Source: Serratia ureilytica (GTDB lineage Bacteria > Pseudomonadota > Gammaproteobacteria > Enterobacterales > Enterobacteriaceae). Taken from it: a stretch of 64,000 bases of DNA. Of the stretch, positions 52,921-62,125 are shown piece by piece; the stretch's first letter is position 1, and each line of letters opens with the position of its first letter. The DNA is taken from positions 558,001 through 622,000 of the forward strand of contig NZ_JABXOF010000001.1 in the NCBI RefSeq assembly GCF_013375155.1. Direction: 5' to 3'. The position numbers were made by a program, and so were the translations under genes. The notes under the pieces were generated by a model. The model had not been told where the DNA came from. It did not search any database and saw only the letters and a program-made list of their open reading frames with translations.

Positions 52921-54423
52921 TCAGTCCAGTTTGGGGTGCTGGTCGATCAGGATCTGTTTTTTCTTTTCCAGTTCGGCGATCTGCGCGTTGATGTCCTCGA
53001 CTTTCTGTTCGATGTTGTCGTAGGTTTCCTGCAGCAGCTCTTTTGCCTCGGAGCGGTCAGAGGCGGCCGGCGTCGCGCCGCGTAGCGGCTTGTTGGCGGT
53101 TTCTTTCATGTACAGACCGGTGATAAGACCGATCACCGCAACAACCATCAGGTAGTAGGCCGGCATGTACAGGTTGCCGGTTGCTTCCACCAGCCAGGCG
53201 GCAACGGTCGGCGTCGCACCGGCGATCAGTACCGAAATGTTGAACGAAATCGCCAGCGCGCTGTAGCGAATGTGCGTCGGGAACATCGCCGGCAGGATGG
53301 AGGCCATCACCCCGGTGAAGGAGTTGAGCAGCACCGCCAGCACCAGCAGGCCGACGAAAATCAGGCCGATGACGTTGCTGTTGATCAGAATGAAGCACGG
53401 GATCGCCAACGCCAACAGGCCGATGCTGCCGCCGATGATAAACGGCTTACGGCCGATGCGGTCACTGGTCAGGCCGATCACCGGCTGCACGAACAGCATG
53501 CCGATCATGATGGCGATGATGATCAGAACGCCGTGATCTTCCGAGTAGTGCAGGTTATGCGACAGGTAGCTCGGCATGTAAGTCAGCAGCATGTAATAGG
53601 TCACGTTGGTGGAAATCACGATACCGACGCACACCAGCAAACTTTTCCAGTGTTTGGCCGCGATCTCTTTGAACGAGGTCTTTGGCGGATTCTCGATGGC
53701 GTTGCGATCCTCTTTCTCCATCTTGTCCACGTGCTGCTGGAACGCCGGGGTTTCTTCCAGCGCATGGCGCAAGTAGAGACCGATCAGGCCCAGCGGCGCG
53801 GCGATGAAGAACGGGATACGCCAGCCCCAGTCGAGGAAGTTGGCTTCGCCGACGATACTGGAGATCAGCACCACTACGCCTGCGCCCATCACAAAGCCGG
53901 CGATGGAGCCGAAGTCCAGCCAGCTGCCCATAAAGCCGCGTTTGCGGTCCGGTGAGTATTCGGCGACGAAGATCGCCGCCCCGGAATATTCACCGCCGAC
54001 GGAGAAGCCTTGCGCCAGTTTGGCCAGCAGCAGCAGGATCGGCGCCCAGATGCCGATCGACGCATAGGACGGGATCAGGCCGATACAGAAGGTGCTGACC
54101 GCCATGATGATAATGGTGACTGAGAGCACTTTTTGACGGCCGAACTTGTCGCCCATGGCGCCGAAGAACAGACCGCCGAGCGGACGCACCAGGAAGGGGA
54201 CGGAGAAGGTCGCCAGCGCGGCGATCATTTGTACGCCGGGAGAGGCGCCGGGGAAGAAGACCTGGCCAAGCGCATAGGCGACAAAGCCGTATACGCCGAA
54301 GTCGAACCACTCCATTGCGTTGCCGAGGGCCGCGGCGGTAATGGCCTTCTTGAGTTTGCTGTCATCGATGATGGTGATGTCGTTAATGTGCATCGGTTTA
54401 TGTCGTTTTTTTCTTAACTTCAT
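52921..54423 (-). CDS. proP: Osmosensing proline/betaine:H+ symporter ProP
   Basis: 500 residues, as in E. coli ProP (500). MFS metabolite:H+ symporter with twelve helices (AMEWFDFGVYGFVAYALGQV, GFSVGGEYSGAAIFVAEYSP) and a C-terminal soluble tail with heptads (NIEQKVEDINAQIAELEKKK) that forms the osmosensory coiled coil. It imports proline, glycine betaine and ectoine at high osmolality. The start agrees with the E. coli N terminus. A CRP-like site lies upstream, as known for E. coli proP P1. Confidence 0.96.
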   Translation of the reverse strand: MKLRKKRHKPMHINDITIIDDSKLKKAITAAALGNAMEWFDFGVYGFVAYALGQVFFPGASPGVQMIAALATFSVPFLVRPLGGLFFGAMGDKFGRQKVLSVTIIIMAVSTFCIGLIPSYASIGIWAPILLLLAKLAQGFSVGGEYSGAAIFVAEYSPDRKRGFMGSWLDFGSIAGFVMGAGVVVLISSIVGEANFLDWGWRIPFFIAAPLGLIGLYLRHALEETPAFQQHVDKMEKEDRNAIENPPKTSFKEIAAKHWKSLLVCVGIVISTNVTYYMLLTYMPSYLSHNLHYSEDHGVLIIIAIMIGMLFVQPVIGLTSDRIGRKPFIIGGSIGLLALAIPCFILINSNVIGLIFVGLLVLAVLLNSFTGVMASILPAMFPTHIRYSALAISFNISVLIAGATPTVAAWLVEATGNLYMPAYYLMVVAVIGLITGLYMKETANKPLRGATPAASDRSEAKELLQETYDNIEQKVEDINAQIAELEKKKQILIDQHPKLD

Positions 54424-54802
54424 ATAATCATCCCTTAATGAATTATTCGTTGTTCGTGAAAGCGTAATCTCCGTTCACTGTTGTTTTCGAGTTATCAAAT
54501 CGGCTAATCGAATCGCGGTTCAAGACGATTCATTATCCACATTTAAGTTGAGATGTGGATCACAAAATAGCGTCGCTCATGCCGATGTTATGTCATTTAG
54601 GTGACTAATTATTTTGCATCTATAGCTTAACGTTATATCTTGCGGCGATCAAATCCAGCAGTTTAACTTAAGTGTTTGCACCGATTTGGTGCGAGAATGG
54701 TCTGATAATTGTGCGATCTGGCGATTTTTCGGCTGATTGATGGTGTTTCCAGTATAGAGAATACGGGAGATAAAACAGGAAAAATTGATGTGTTCGCCGC
54801 TA
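54424..54802. promoter_or_regulatory. proP upstream region
   Basis: 379 bp without a gene, AT-rich. It contains the CRP-like site described separately and should hold the proP promoters. The frame 54663-54911 (minus) runs into the neighbouring gene and is rejected. Confidence 0.5.
54549..54564 (-). promoter_or_regulatory. CRP-like site upstream of proP
   Basis: TGAGATGTGGATCACA: TGAGA-N6-TCACA, nine of ten conserved CRP positions. It lies 126 bases upstream of the proP start. E. coli proP P1 is CRP-repressed at a similar location. Confidence 0.6.
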
Positions 54803-54831
54803 AAAAAACGCCTGGCCAGGTGGCCAGGCCG
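54803..54831 (-). terminator. Terminator of the macA-macB-OMF operon
   Basis: GCCTGGCC/GGCCAGGC stem with loop AGGT (54811-54830); on the minus strand it is followed by GTTTTTTT. Confidence 0.85.
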
Positions 54832-54837
54832 GTGAGA

Positions 54838-56205
54838 TTACGGCGCCGATGAACCGCCGAATTCGAGATAGATTTTCGCCAGATTCTGGTACTGCGCGAA
54901 GCGGTTCTCATCCACCGCCAGTTCCGCCTGACGGCGTTGTTCCTGAGCGTTCAGCCAGTCGGTAATGGTGACGGCGCCCTGTCGGTAACGCACCTCGTTC
55001 AACCGCTCCGATTTACGCGCCAACGCCAATGAGGCGCGCAACTGCGTCTCCTGCGCCAGCAGCTGCGTGCGCAGTGACAGCGCGTTGTTCACATCGCCCA
55101 TCGCTTTGTACAGCGCCTGCTTGAAGGCCAGAACTTGCTGTTCATAGTCGTTGCGGGCGATCTTGATCTCCACGCCCATTTGCCGCCACTGCAGGAACGG
55201 CAGCGTCAGGCCGGCGCTGAGGCTGCCCGTCGGGTTGCGCAGGAATTCCAGCAGCGCGCTGCTGCTGGCGCCCAGTGAACCGGTCAGGCTGAACGCGGGA
55301 TAGTATTGCAGACGTTTTTCATCGACGTTGGCCAGGGCGGCGCGCAACCGCAGCTCTTGAGCGCTGAGATCCGGGCGACGGCTCAGGACGCTGGCGGGAA
55401 TGCCGGTGTTGATCTGCGGCATCGCCGTCGTCGGCAGGCGCGCGGGCGCGATGGTGGCCTGGCCTGATGGCGCGCCCAGCAGCACCGCCTGTTCGTTCAG
55501 CGCCTGTTGACGATCGTGTTGTAACGCCACCAGGCTGCGTTCCTGCGTCAGCAAGTTTTGTTCCGCATTCACTACGTCCAGCGCCGAGATGCTGCCGGCC
55601 TGATAACGGGCGTTGGCCAGCCGCAGCGTCGTTTTGGCATAGGCGATGCTCGCCTGGCTGACGCTGATTTGTTGATTGAGAAAACCGATGCGCCAGTAGT
55701 TGGTGGCGGCGTCGGCCAACAGCTTCAGGCGCGCCGCCTGCAGATCCTGCACAGAAGCCTGGCTGCTCCACTCGGCCGCGTCGCGCTGGCGCGCCAGCTT
55801 GCCCCACAGATCGACCTCATAGCTGGTGGTGAGCGACGCGTTGCTGGTTTTATTCCACGCGGAGGACTCGGACAGCGGGCGATTAATGCCGCTGCCTAAT
55901 GAGGCGCTGACGCCGGGCGCGGTGCTGATGCCGACGCGTTCTGCCTCGAGCCGCGCGCGGTAAACGCGCAGCGCGGCGGCGGCCAGATCGTTATTGCTCG
56001 CCATCACCTGTTGCAGCCAACGATCGAGCTCGGGATCGTGGAAATCGCGCCAGTCGAACGGCGTCGGCGCGGCGTTGTCGGCAGCGTATTGCCACCCCGC
56101 AGGATAGTTGACCTGTGGCGCCCGGTAGTCGCTTTTCAGGGCATTGCCGCAGCCGGCGGTGAGCAGGGCGGCGAGGCTTAACGCCAGGGGAGATAAAATT
56201 TTCAT
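54838..56205 (-). CDS. Outer membrane efflux lipoprotein (TolC/NodT family)
   Basis: 455 residues with a lipoprotein signal and lipobox LTAGC (Cys 19). Two copies of the outer-membrane-efflux repeat are visible (about 60-250 and 265-450) with LTTSYEVDLWGKLARQRD and the final LNAQEQRRQAELAVDENR. It is the OprM/NodT type, which forms a trimeric channel. It follows macB with a 3-bp gap, so this MacAB pump has its own outer membrane partner instead of relying on TolC. Confidence 0.93.
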   Translation of the reverse strand: MKILSPLALSLAALLTAGCGNALKSDYRAPQVNYPAGWQYAADNAAPTPFDWRDFHDPELDRWLQQVMASNNDLAAAALRVYRARLEAERVGISTAPGVSASLGSGINRPLSESSAWNKTSNASLTTSYEVDLWGKLARQRDAAEWSSQASVQDLQAARLKLLADAATNYWRIGFLNQQISVSQASIAYAKTTLRLANARYQAGSISALDVVNAEQNLLTQERSLVALQHDRQQALNEQAVLLGAPSGQATIAPARLPTTAMPQINTGIPASVLSRRPDLSAQELRLRAALANVDEKRLQYYPAFSLTGSLGASSSALLEFLRNPTGSLSAGLTLPFLQWRQMGVEIKIARNDYEQQVLAFKQALYKAMGDVNNALSLRTQLLAQETQLRASLALARKSERLNEVRYRQGAVTITDWLNAQEQRRQAELAVDENRFAQYQNLAKIYLEFGGSSAP

Positions 56206-56208
56206 GGG

Positions 56209-58146
56209 TTACTCGCTGGCCAATGAAACGACCGGATCCATCCTTGCCGCTTTGCGGGCGGGGAGATAACCGAAGATCATGCCGATTAAGGTTGAACAGA
56301 AAAATGCCGTGGCGGCGGCTTGCCAGGAATAGATGGCGGTGAACATGCCGCCCGCCAGCGAGGTGAACAGCGACCCGGCGGCGAACGACAGCGCGATGCC
56401 CAAAGCGCCGCCGATCAGACAGACCAGCACCGCCTCTATCATGAACTGTTGCATGATGTCGCTGCGCCGCGCGCCGACCGCCATGCGCACGCCGATTTCG
56501 TGGGTGCGTTCGGTCACCGAGACCAGCATGATGTTCATCACGCCCAGGCTGCCGATCACCAGCGCGATGGACGCCACCATCAGGATCAGCAGGCTAAAAG
56601 TCATTGACGTGCGTTCGATGGACTTTCGGATTTTATCGAAGTTGTACAAACGGAAATCTTTTACGCCATGGCGTTGGGTCAACAGCTGTGTGATAGCGGT
56701 GACGGCCGATTCGCTGGCGACATTGTCCTTTAGCCGAACGGTGATGCCGCTGAGCGTCGGTTTGCCTACCATGCGATACATCACCGTGCTGTAGGGCATC
56801 CAAACAGTGATGCGATTGGGCGCGTAGTTGCGATTGCTTTTCGCCACACCGATCACCCGGGCCGGCACCGAGCCGAGAAACACGATCTGGCCGAGCGGCT
56901 CGACGCCGAAATCGCCGAACAGCGCCTGGCGCGCATTGTCGTCGATGATCACTTCCTGCAGCGCATTACGATCGTCGCGGAAAGTCACGCCTTGTAACAG
57001 CTCGACGCCGTTAACGCGGAAATAGTCGCGCCCGACGCCGGTGATCGAGGCGGTGGCGGATTTGCTGCGAAAACGGATGCTGTCGGAAGCGTCTACTTCC
57101 GGGCTGACGCTGTCGACGAAGCTTTGCTGCGCCAGCGCGTCGGCATCGGCCGGCACCAGGGTGCGGATGCTGTCGATGGCGTCGTCGAAGAAATCGCGGC
57201 CCGGATAGATGCTTACCACGTTAGTGCCGAGATCTTTGAGGTTTTCCAGCGTGCGCTGTTTGGCGCCTTCGCCCAGCGCCACTACCGTGACCACGGCGGC
57301 GATGCCGAAGATGATGCCGGTCATGGTCAGCGCGGTGCGCAGACGATGAGCGTTCATCGCTTTCAGCGCCATGTGCAGCGATTCGCGGGTGCGGTCGATC
57401 AGGCGTTGCCAGCCGCTTTGCCGGCTGCGGTTCGGCGGCGGCAACGATGGGCCGGACGCCGACTTGCGGCCGCTGTCAGCGATGATCTTGCCGTCTTGCA
57501 GTTCGATGACGCGCTGCGCATGTTGCGCCACTTTCATATCGTGGGTGACGATCACCACGGTATGGCCGCGCTGATTCAGTTCGCTCAGGATCGCCAGCAC
57601 TTCCTGGCCGGATTGGGTGTCCAGCGCGCCGGTCGGTTCGTCCGCCAGGATGATCTCACCGCCGTTGATCAGGGAGCGGGCGATGCTGACGCGCTGCTGT
57701 TGGCCGCCGGAAAGCTGGCCGGGCTTGTGGTCTTCTCGTCCCTCAAGCCCCAACCGCGCCAGCAATTGCGCCGCCCGCTGCCGACGCTGATCGCGCCGGG
57801 CGTTGGCGTAGATGGCCGGGATTTCGACGTTGCCCAGCGCGCTGAGATCGGGCATCAGGTGATAGCGCTGGAAGATAAAACCGATATGTTCGCGGCGCAG
57901 GCGGGCCAATTCGTCCGGCGACAGGTGGGCGGCGTTTTGGCCGCTGATGTAGTAATCGCCGCGATCCGGCACGTCGAGGCAGCCCATGATGTTCATCAGC
58001 GTCGATTTACCGGAGCCGGAGGCGCCGATGATCGCCACCAGCTCGCCGGCGGCGATGGTCAGATCGATGTCTTTCAACACCGTTAACGCTTGACCGCCGT
58101 TGGTGTACGTTCGGCTGATGCCTTTTAGTTCGATGATCGCGTTCAC
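56209..58146 (-). CDS. macB: MacB-type ABC transporter (ATPase fused to permease)
   Basis: 645 residues. N-terminal ABC ATPase: Walker [10 protein letters not shown] (about 40-48), signature [14 protein letters not shown], Walker [13 protein letters not shown]-loop VTHD. Then MacB periplasmic core between membrane helix 1 (about 275-295) and three C-terminal helices ([39 protein letters not shown]). It works as a mechanotransmission pump with MacA. The start overlaps macA by 4 bp (ATGA). Substrates of the family include macrolides, peptides and siderophores. Confidence 0.95.
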   Translation of the reverse strand: MNAIIELKGISRTYTNGGQALTVLKDIDLTIAAGELVAIIGASGSGKSTLMNIMGCLDVPDRGDYYISGQNAAHLSPDELARLRREHIGFIFQRYHLMPDLSALGNVEIPAIYANARRDQRRQRAAQLLARLGLEGREDHKPGQLSGGQQQRVSIARSLINGGEIILADEPTGALDTQSGQEVLAILSELNQRGHTVVIVTHDMKVAQHAQRVIELQDGKIIADSGRKSASGPSLPPPNRSRQSGWQRLIDRTRESLHMALKAMNAHRLRTALTMTGIIFGIAAVVTVVALGEGAKQRTLENLKDLGTNVVSIYPGRDFFDDAIDSIRTLVPADADALAQQSFVDSVSPEVDASDSIRFRSKSATASITGVGRDYFRVNGVELLQGVTFRDDRNALQEVIIDDNARQALFGDFGVEPLGQIVFLGSVPARVIGVAKSNRNYAPNRITVWMPYSTVMYRMVGKPTLSGITVRLKDNVASESAVTAITQLLTQRHGVKDFRLYNFDKIRKSIERTSMTFSLLILMVASIALVIGSLGVMNIMLVSVTERTHEIGVRMAVGARRSDIMQQFMIEAVLVCLIGGALGIALSFAAGSLFTSLAGGMFTAIYSWQAAATAFFCSTLIGMIFGYLPARKAARMDPVVSLASE

Positions 58147-59348
58147 AGGAAGATGCCATCCTCAGCCGATTTGGCGGCGGGCTGCGACAGCACCACGGTT
58201 TCACCGGCTTTCAGGCCGCTGAGGATCTGAATGTCGACATTGTTGGTGATGCCGGTGGTCACTTTGCGCGTTTCCAACCGCTGGTCCTGGGTCAGCACCT
58301 GCACCTGCTGCTCTTTGCCACCGATTTTATGCACCGCCTGGATCGGCACCAGCAGGGTGTTCTTCGCGTCGCCGAGCAGCAAGGACACCTGCGCGGTCAT
58401 GGCGATGCGCAGGCGGTTTTCCGGGTTTGGCACGTCCAGCAGCGCGTTGTAATAGACCGAGGCGTTCGAGGTGCCGGAGCCGGAAGCGGAGCTGGTGCCG
58501 GCGAGCGAGTCGTCTTTCATCACCGATTCCGGTGCCAGCTCGATAGTGCGCAGCGTGGCGTCGTAGCGTTTATCCGGATCGGAGAAAATAGTGAAGTAAG
58601 CCTTTTGTCCCGGCGAAATGCGGGTGATGTCGGCTTCGGAGATCTGCGCCTTGATGGTCATCATATCCAGCCGCGCCAGCTTGACGATGGTCGGCGCACT
58701 TTGGCTGGAGTTGACCGTTTGTCCCTGCTGCGTGACCACGGCGATAACAATGCCGTCCATCGGCGCAACCACGCGGGTATAGCCCAGATCGATTTTTTTC
58801 TTCTCGACTTCGATCTGCGATTGCACCAACTGCGCATTGAGCGCCTGCAGATCGGCGCGAGTGGTGGCGAGCGAGGCTTCGGCGGTCTCGAAGTCTTCCC
58901 GAGAACTGGCTTCGTCGTTCAGCATGCGGCGCTGGCGTTTGAAACGCGACTCCGCCTGTTTCAGCAAGGCCTGTTTGGCTAACATATTGGCTTTGACTAC
59001 GTTCAGCGCCGCTTCGGCGTTGCGCAGATCGTTGCGCTGTTGCAGATCGTCGATGTCGGCGATCGGTTGCCCTTTGGTGACGCGATCGCCCAGCTTGACC
59101 TTCAGCGATTTGACTTCGCCGGAGACGCGGGCGCCGACGTTGACGCGTTCGATGGCATCCAGCCGCCCGGTGGCCAGCACGGCGTTTTCGATATCGCCCA
59201 GGCGGGCCGGCGCGGTAACGTAATCCTGCTGCGGCGGGCGTTGCCAAAAGATGGCCAGCGCGACGGCGACGGCGATGAAAACGATGGCGGCGATCAACGC
59301 CAGACGGCGGGAGGGGAGTTTCAGTGATGACATACCCAGGTTTTCCAT
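58143..59348 (-). CDS. macA: MacA-type membrane fusion protein
   Basis: 401 residues. N-terminal membrane anchor (about 16-36, LALIAAIVFIAVAVALAIFW), biotinyl-lipoyl-like half motifs (GARVSGEVKSLKVKLGDRVTKGQ), a coiled-coil hairpin (about 100-190), and beta-barrel/MP domains ending ILSGLKAGETVVL. It bridges MacB and the outer membrane channel. First gene of the three-gene operon; its own start has no strong ribosome site, and the internal Met 6 (59333) is an alternative. Confidence 0.93.
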   Translation of the reverse strand: MENLGMSSLKLPSRRLALIAAIVFIAVAVALAIFWQRPPQQDYVTAPARLGDIENAVLATGRLDAIERVNVGARVSGEVKSLKVKLGDRVTKGQPIADIDDLQQRNDLRNAEAALNVVKANMLAKQALLKQAESRFKRQRRMLNDEASSREDFETAEASLATTRADLQALNAQLVQSQIEVEKKKIDLGYTRVVAPMDGIVIAVVTQQGQTVNSSQSAPTIVKLARLDMMTIKAQISEADITRISPGQKAYFTIFSDPDKRYDATLRTIELAPESVMKDDSLAGTSSASGSGTSNASVYYNALLDVPNPENRLRIAMTAQVSLLLGDAKNTLLVPIQAVHKIGGKEQQVQVLTQDQRLETRKVTTGITNNVDIQILSGLKAGETVVLSQPAAKSAEDGIFL

Positions 59349-59514
59349 AACGATAAAAGCGGCGGTTCCAGTCTGCCATCATGGCAGCGCCAGCTTGAAC
59401 TGTCGCTAAACGTGAGGCGCTTTCCCGCTGGAAAGGGGATAGTAAAGGCTTTCCCGTTAAAGATCACGGTGAGTTATTATCCGCCGGGTGTGCAACCGGC
59501 TGCGTTGGGCGTTA

Positions 59515-59534
59515 TACTGGGTAAAAAACCAGTA
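59515..59534 (+). promoter_or_regulatory. LexA-like box upstream of cho
   Basis: TACTGGGTAAAAAACCAGTA, a perfect palindrome in its six-base arms; it differs from CTGT-N8-ACAG only by CTGG/CCAG. It lies about 30 bases before the cho start. E. coli cho is an SOS gene. Confidence 0.68.
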
Positions 59535-59564
59535 TTCATTCATCAGCAGGATAATGCCACCGCC

Positions 59565-60413
59565 ATGATGCCAAACCGCCTCGAGCCAGAACTCGACAGT
59601 TATCAATACCCGGAGCACCTGCGCGCCTGCCTGGCGCCGTTGCCTAAAGGGCCGGGCGTGTATGTGTTTCACGGTCAAAGCGAGAGCCTGCCGCTTTACA
59701 TCGGTAAAAGCGTCAATATACGCAGCCGGGTGATGGCGCACTTCCGCGCGCAGGACGAGGCTAAAATGCTGCGCCAAACCCGACGCATCAGCTTTATCGA
59801 GACCGCCGGTGAGTTGGGCGCATTGCTGCTGGAGGCGCAGTTGATCAAACAACAACAGCCGCTGTTCAACAAACGTCTGCGGCGCTCGAAACAGCTGTGC
59901 GCGCTGCGCTTGCAGGCTGATGCGGTGACGATTGCTCACGCCAAAGAGATCGACTTCGCCGTCACGCCCCATCTCTACGGGCTGTTTGCCAATCGCCACG
60001 CCGCGCTGGAAAAGCTGCGCGCCATCGCCGACGAGCATCGTTTATGTTACGGCAAGCTGGGGATCGACAAGCTGCCGGCGGGGCGAGCCTGTTTCCGCTA
60101 CAGCCTGCGCAAGTGCGCGGGCGTCTGCTGTGGCGTGGAGTCGGCGCAGGAGCATGCGCTGCGGCTCAGCGCGGCGCTTGAGCAGCTGCGTATCACCTGT
60201 TGGCCGTTCGCCGGGCGCGTGGCGCTGGAGGAGCAGGGCGAGACGCTGCGTCAGTACCATGTGATCCACAATTGGTTTTATCTGGGCTCGGTCGGCAATC
60301 TGGCGCAGGCGGAGCGGCTACAGAGCGCGGCCAGCCATTTCGACAGCGATGGCTACAAGATTTTGTGCAAGCCGCTTATCGCCGGCGATTACCCGATTAT
60401 TGAGCTGCTATAA
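59565..60413 (+). CDS. cho: Excinuclease Cho (UvrC N-domain homologue)
   Basis: 282 residues from ATG 59565 (the preceding in-frame leader to 59412 contains the LexA-like box and is not coding). A GIY-YIG domain spans about 25-105: GPGVYVFHGQSESLPLYIGKSVNIRSRVMAHF (excerpted as GVYVFHG and LYIGKSVNIRSRV). A Cys-rich segment ACFRYSLRKCAGVCCG follows. It lacks the RNase H and HhH parts of UvrC, as expected for Cho, which incises 3' of lesions. Single gene, divergent from macA. Confidence 0.92.
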   Translation: MMPNRLEPELDSYQYPEHLRACLAPLPKGPGVYVFHGQSESLPLYIGKSVNIRSRVMAHFRAQDEAKMLRQTRRISFIETAGELGALLLEAQLIKQQQPLFNKRLRRSKQLCALRLQADAVTIAHAKEIDFAVTPHLYGLFANRHAALEKLRAIADEHRLCYGKLGIDKLPAGRACFRYSLRKCAGVCCGVESAQEHALRLSAALEQLRITCWPFAGRVALEEQGETLRQYHVIHNWFYLGSVGNLAQAERLQSAASHFDSDGYKILCKPLIAGDYPIIELL

Positions 60414-60525
60414 GGCCATAACGCTGGCGATAACCTAAGACTTATCCGTAAAATCAGGGCATTATGCTAAAAAAGCTTGAGTCCATAATGTTGTTATGGA
60501 TAATAACGCCCCGGAGCGAAGGAAC

Positions 60526-60622
60526 GCGCTATTAACTCAGTTGGCAGAGTGATTGGTTTTATAATGGCTTGTTTTGGCTTGAAAATTGATAGACGCGGGT
60601 TCGAGTCCTGCATAGCGCGCCA
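60526..60622 (+). tRNA. tRNA-like element with lengthened anticodon arm
   Basis: 97 bases. Perfect 7-bp acceptor stem (GCGCTAT / ATAGCGC), T8 A9, perfect D stem (ACTC/GAGT) with loop AGTTGGCA, T stem GCGGG/CCTGC with a canonical loop TTCGAGT, encoded G73 and CCA. In place of the 17-base anticodon arm there are 39 bases (60552-60590). These form a 9-bp helix with three G-T pairs (ATTGGTTTT / AAAATTGAT) capped by a 21-base loop containing the repeat GGCTTG-TTTT-GGCTTG. The variable loop is a normal 4 bases. No standard anticodon loop is present. A hairpin CCATAA-N5-TTATGG (60483-60499) lies upstream. Confidence 0.65.
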
Positions 60623-60808
60623 GCTTTCTTTCACTTCATCTCATCGCGCTTACCGTAAAGCGCACCCGGGTTGATTTGCACTATCGGCTCCTCGTTGGGA
60701 TTTTCGGGTGTGCTTTACCGTAACCGCTGGCTTTCCTTCCTCTTTCTCTCTCGATCCTTTGCTAAACTGTAATCAGGCAGGCTTGCTGCCCGGCAACAGG
60801 AGGTCGAT

Positions 60809-61108
60809 ATGTCCCACTCCGAGCAACTGCAGGAACTCGTGCAACGCGTCGCCGCCCTCGAGGCGAGAGAGAAGGCGCTGACCGCCGCGTCCAACGCTTA
60901 CCAGGCGATTATCACCACCATGTTGGGCAATATGGAGAAGACTGAACGTGATCGCATCATCGCGATGATCGATCAGGCCCATGAAATCGCCTACGCCCGC
61001 GCCATTCAACGCAGCAACGAACCGCAAAAGCAGAAAATCAAACAGGCCGACGACGTAGCCCAGCGCATGTTCATGTTTGCGCAAGGCAAAGCCGCTCAAC
61101 CGCGCTGA
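60809..61108 (+). CDS. Hypothetical coiled-coil protein
   Basis: 99 residues. N-terminal heptad region (SEQLQELVQRVAALEAREKAL, about 3-24) predicts a short coiled coil; a helix-rich middle (YQAIITTMLGNMEKTERDRII) and a basic tail (QRSNEPQKQKIKQADD) follow. No family recognised. AGGAGG about six bases before the ATG gives strong translation. Single gene between the tRNA-like element and ylaC. Confidence 0.78.
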   Translation: MSHSEQLQELVQRVAALEAREKALTAASNAYQAIITTMLGNMEKTERDRIIAMIDQAHEIAYARAIQRSNEPQKQKIKQADDVAQRMFMFAQGKAAQPR

Positions 61109-61231
61109 AGCCGAACTATAACAGTTGCCGCCATTAAGTTGGTTAACTGATCTACCCTGCAAAACTGTACTTGTGTTACTTTTAGCGGTGAGATTTGATG
61201 GCAATGCTGTTTCCAGCATAAGGTTGTAACG

Positions 61232-61735
61232 ATGGACGCGATTAAAAGCATCTTGGTTAAAGAGATTGAACAGATCAATCGGCGCGAAGGGCGCGACGGC
61301 AAGCCGCGCTTCAACAGCGAATTCGCCCGCACTCACCGCTATTTGTGCCTTGCCATGTTCGCCGGTTACTTCGCGGTGATCGCCGTGATGTATCAGGTGC
61401 CGTACATGGGGATGTATGCCTTCCTCGGCTTCACCGCCTTTGTGCTGTTCATGTTCGCCATGCTGCTGATAGAGATCCGGCCGGTCTACCGCTTTGAAGA
61501 CATCGGGGTGCTGGATCTGCGAGTGTGCTATAACGGCGAGTGGTACTTCACCCGCGCGCTGTCGCCTTATGCGGTGCAGCAACTGCTGGATGAGCCGTCC
61601 ATCGGTGCCGCGTTGAAACAGAAGATGCGGGTGATCATCGGCAACAAGGGCGAAATCGACTTCTACGACGTGTACGACATGGCCTACGGAAAAAAGCCGC
61701 AGGATGAGCCATCGCAGCTGGCGGCGGCAAACTGA
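61232..61735 (+). CDS. ylaC: YlaC family membrane protein
   Basis: 167 residues with two close hydrophobic helices (about 38-80: [30 protein letters not shown]). The segment RYEDI-type [22 protein letters not shown] and the [13 protein letters not shown] end match E. coli YlaC ([22 protein letters not shown]). Inner-membrane protein of unknown function. Single gene. Confidence 0.9.
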   Translation: [167 protein letters not shown]

Positions 61736-61804
61736 AAGGTTTCCGGCCGGCGGCTTGTCGATTATACTCAGCGTTTGAACGCGAAGCAGAATGAGGACCA
61801 AGCG

Positions 61805-61936
61805 ATGAGTGATGATATTTTCGATTTTGATATCGATGCCGAACTGGCGAAAGCCGAAGAAAAAGCGGCGCAGAAGGTAAAAGAGGTCCCTGAATTCCTC
61901 GAAGACGAAGCGGACTGCGAAGGTTGCAAGATCTGA
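61805..61936 (+). CDS. Small acidic protein with C-terminal CxxC
   Basis: 43 residues starting MSDDIFDFDIDAELAKAEE and ending with the pair C-E-G-C-K-I. GAGG lies eight bases before the ATG and a strong terminator follows directly, so it is very likely a real gene. The acidic N-terminal helix and a terminal CxxC suggest metal binding or a redox or partner tag; no family function is known to me. Confidence 0.75.
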   Translation: MSDDIFDFDIDAELAKAEEKAAQKVKEVPEFLEDEADCEGCKI

Positions 61937-61948
61937 TCGCCTGACCCA

Positions 61949-61976
61949 TAAAAAAACCGCCGCGGCGGTTTTTTTT
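61949..61976 (+). terminator. Terminator after the 43-residue gene
   Basis: AACCGCCGCGGCGGTT palindrome (61955-61970) followed by eight T. Confidence 0.85.
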
Positions 61977-61996
61977 ATCTCTGAGCGTCCTCGGTA

Positions 61997-62125
61997 TCAA
62001 TCCAGCATGAATCCCCAGATGAGGAATGCCGCCACCAGAATCAGGCAAAGTGCGGACACCGTCACCAGTATTTTCCCCAGAATGTCTTTTTCTTGTTCCC
62101 GCTGCGTCACGTTGAAATTATCCAA
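61997..62125 (-). CDS. Candidate 42-residue membrane protein
   Basis: TTG start at 62125. Charged N terminus (about 1-16, DNFNVTQREQEKDILGK) then one hydrophobic helix (ILVTVSALCLILVAAFLIW). It overlaps the end of the preceding small frame by 8 bases, which could couple their translation, and replaces a clear ribosome site. Real-gene status is uncertain. Confidence 0.42.
   Translation of the reverse strand: MDNFNVTQREQEKDILGKILVTVSALCLILVAAFLIWGFMLD

Noticed and set aside
54663-54911. 82-codon minus-strand frame in the proP upstream region
   Set aside because: Out of frame with and overlapping the outer membrane factor gene, across its terminator.
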